Shown here piece by piece: positions 61,641-64,000 of a stretch of DNA of 64,000 bases (position 1 is the stretch's first letter; the number at the start of each line of letters is the position of its first letter). The stretch lies in the NCBI RefSeq assembly GCF_910591885.1, contig NC_063277.1, forward strand, positions 12,400,001 through 12,464,000, given 5' to 3'. Source of the stretch: Bombus terrestris. Taxonomy: Eukaryota; Arthropoda; Insecta; Hymenoptera; Apidae. Under the pieces are notes generated by a model. The model searched no databases. It worked only from the letters and a program-made list of their open reading frames with translations, and was not told the DNA's origin. The translations under genes were made by a program, and so were the position numbers.

Positions 61641-62935
61641 AGATTTTGCCTTTAGCTTTTAAGAATACGAATATCTTGGGGAATATTTAAAATAATTTAA
61701 ACCAAATGTTGTGTACAAACGTTGTGCATTGTCCACTTTCAATTTCCTCAAAAGCTTTCCTTTCTCTTCCCTCATTACGTATTCTCAACTATTAAATGCA
61801 GCAATAATTCTTCATTAACTATTCCACGCATACATACTTCGTAAGAGTTCATCTTTGCTCACTCTTATTCCCTCTTTCTTCATTCTTCTATCTTTCTTTT
61901 CCTTTTTTTTTTTTTTTTTTTAGTCTAAATATTTCTTTCACTTGACATAATAATATTTACGAAAGACTTGAGGTAAACTCAGACGAAATTTTGTGTTAAC
62001 ATGATCTTTCTCAATTACACCAAACACTCTTCTCTCAGAGGTGTAACTTCATAGACCACGAGCTCATCATTCCCATATCAATCATTCTGAGCCAAACATT
62101 TTTCACTCGCTCTACAGGATCCTATCGCTGCACGATCGTGATCGGAATTCGGGTTTGCGTGTTTGCGGAAATAAGTGATTAGCATCGACTGTGGGGGATT
62201 TGAAATAATTAGAAAAAATAGCGATCAGCTATTCAACATTAATTATAGTAACTCTTCGCGATGGATTTAAAAAGGTTTAAAATAATTGCGACTGCAATTT
62301 GTATCGTATTTGTGCTTTTAGAAGCGAGTATTAAAATTCTTTGTGAAACGTTTAAGATGATCTGGTAGAATTGCGAATAGAATAAATGTAAAGGTTCTTT
62401 GTTAGCTGGGAAATTTGGCAACATTTTTATTCCAATTTTTCATTTCTTCTTTCGCAATTTTAATATTTCTTCTTCCATTTTTCGCAATACAAGAATCGAA
62501 GAACATCTTTTGATAGTTTAATTACCTTTCTCTGTTACCTCTATCCAAAAGTAATTGCGTTCGTTTTATGTTACTTTCGGATATATTTTATAATATTCCA
62601 TTGGCATAGCGAATGTTAAGAAGCATTCCTACAGATTAGATTTGAAAAGAGCGGTACAGAAGTGAAGGAAATTATACTGAGAAACGGTTGCTCGTTTCGC
62701 ATTCATACGTATTTTAAAATTCATGCATACCAAGCTAGGGGAAAAAAGAGAGCTTAATATTGACATAAATCCAAACGCAGTAACGAATATCAAATAGCTG
62801 TTATGCCGTGTAAAATATAAATACCAACTACTGGTTATATTTAAGCAACCAAAAGATGCTATACGATAATCACGTTCACTTAAAAAATGAAATTATTCAT
62901 ATAGTCTGATAAACTAATAATATTCTATATATATA
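61641..62935. other. Non-coding AT-rich stretch before the solo LTR
   Basis: Apart from the poly-T run, only short chance frames. Confidence 0.5.
61902..61921. repeat. Poly-T run (about 20)
   Basis: A long T homopolymer after a pyrimidine-rich TTTCTTTTCC stretch. It could be the tail of a minus-strand retroposed sequence, but no body is recognisable. Confidence 0.85.
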
Positions 62936-63661
62936 TGTCGGAGATGAGAGGACATCGGGGTCTCTCTTTTGGAATTTTTGGGAAGATCCCCAATACTTTA
63001 GTCTAGACTATTTATTATAGCTGTACTTAAATGATAAGGCTTAGAAGTAGTTGTTATGATTCAATCCTATTATGTTTGCCCGAGATTTGTGACGGTGGGC
63101 TTCGGCTCGAGGTGACACAACTGGTCGTCGAACGTAGCCACGGTTACGGGATGAACGTTTTTACCTAACAGAGAAGTGCCAATATTGTGGGACACACGTT
63201 GAATTAACAATCAAATCCCGGGCAGGAGCAATCTCAGCTCTATGCGGGTCTGCCTAGCAACGGCGGCTGGAATTTTGTTGGTATCCCCGGTCAATATGCA
63301 ACGAACAAACGCGATCGTAAGGAGAGGAAAATTCCCATCAGTCTTTTATTCTTGCGATCACCTTGGAGAGTTTGCACATCGTCTTTACGTGCAGTATTAT
63401 ACCGAGCGTCACAGCAAACGTTACTTTGTGCTTCAAAATATATTCTACGTTTAACAGAGAGTTACTCCGTTGACCGTGGATTCGTTATTGATCCTAAGAA
63501 CATTGTCACTAACATCTCGAGTGTTTAATCACCACGGTTATTTATCAAACTTTGTAAAAATCAATATTTATACCAGTAAATATAATTTCTATTGTACAAC
63601 AACGATGGTTAGTCCGAATAAAGATTTGTTACACGCCCATGAATCGAACGCTAACCCGACA
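62936..63661. mobile_element. Probable solo LTR of an LTR retrotransposon (726 bp)
   Basis: The element begins TGTCGG and ends CCGACA, the TG...CA inverted ends typical of LTRs, and is flanked on both sides by TATATATA, which could be the target duplication although the simple repeat makes its length uncertain. An AATAAA at 63618-63623, about 40 bases before the 3' end, fits an R-region polyadenylation signal for + orientation. The interior is markedly more GC-rich than the flanks and has no coding domain; the 70-codon open frame at 63242 is not recognisable. No second copy, primer-binding site or gag/pol sequence is in the window, so this is read as a solo LTR left by recombination. Confidence 0.65.
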
Positions 63662-63704
63662 TATATATAATTTTAATAATAATAATAATCATAATAATAT
63701 TATA

Positions 63705-64000
63705 TACAGGGTGGTTGGTAACTGGTGGTACAAGCGCAAAGGGGGTGATTCTACGCGAAAAAAGAAGTCGAAAATATAGAATAAGAATTTTTCGTTTGAG
63801 GCTTTGTTTTCGAGAAAATCGACTTTGAATTTTCGCTCGGTACGCGTGCACTTTATCACGTCTCGTTATAACGGATCTCACTGTAGATCGTTGTCTTGAT
63901 GGATATTATCGGAGTTTAAGTTTGTTTTTGCCGTAACGGAAAATTAGGAATACATAACGAAATAATATGAAGTAATCATAAAGTTTATTATTACAAAAAT
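63705..64000. mobile_element. Edge of a dispersed transposon-like repeat, cut by the window end
   Basis: Starts TACAGGGTGGTTGG after an (AAT)n-rich tract, a start style seen in many insect transposable-element copies (ACAGGGTG...). It continues with a non-coding segment more GC-rich than its flanks, including TTTTCGAGAAAATCGA and CGGTACGCGTGC. I believe similar sequence is highly repeated in ants and bees, but the class cannot be named from this fragment. The far end lies outside the window. Confidence 0.5.

Noticed and set aside
1..64000. CRISPR arrays, operons and ribosome binding sites
   Set aside because: The spliced gene structure shows nuclear eukaryotic DNA, and no regularly spaced short repeats with unique spacers were seen.

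Overview
The window is AT-rich insect nuclear DNA, most likely hymenopteran and probably from a bee. It has small exons with GT-AG introns, long AT-rich non-coding stretches broken by a few CpG-rich islands, decayed tandem arrays and a solo-LTR-like element. The species cannot be fixed from the sequence alone. A BRCA1 gene in an insect fits Hymenoptera; to my knowledge Drosophila has none.

The one gene that can be fully supported is a BRCA1 orthologue on the + strand at 26938-40402. Seven coding exons join with every splice phase consistent into a 1792-residue protein: an N-terminal C3HC4 RING, a giant 3881-bp central exon coding a mostly disordered, charged and phosphosite-rich region, a short helix resembling the human PALB2-binding coiled coil, and two C-terminal BRCT repeats. 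Three of its six introns fall at the same codon and phase as I recall for human BRCA1: inside the second RING zinc cysteine, just after the RING, and in the last BRCT. The protein should act in the nucleus with BARD1 as a ubiquitin ligase and homologous-recombination repair scaffold.

Left of BRCA1 (1-26.7 kb) no gene can be supported firmly. There are two minus-strand exon candidates: a possible 3'-terminal exon near 6.87-7.07 kb and a Gly/Ala-rich GC-rich exon near 22.56-22.9 kb. There are also several inverted repeats and hairpins, decayed tandem arrays (9.4-10.2 kb, 13.0-13.3 kb), a duplicated hairpin (16.5 and 17.7 kb) and CpG-rich islands that may be regulatory.

Right of BRCA1 (40.4-64 kb) I find no convincing coding sequence. 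It holds a clean three-copy 149-bp tandem repeat (51892-52338), several decayed arrays (55.3-57.0, 59.4-59.9, 61.1-61.6 kb), a pair of strong hairpins (57.63-57.72 kb), a probable 726-bp solo LTR (62936-63661) and the edge of a dispersed transposon-like repeat running off the window (63705-64000). The CpG-rich blocks at 47.2-47.6 and 57.86-58.44 kb are candidate conserved non-coding elements.
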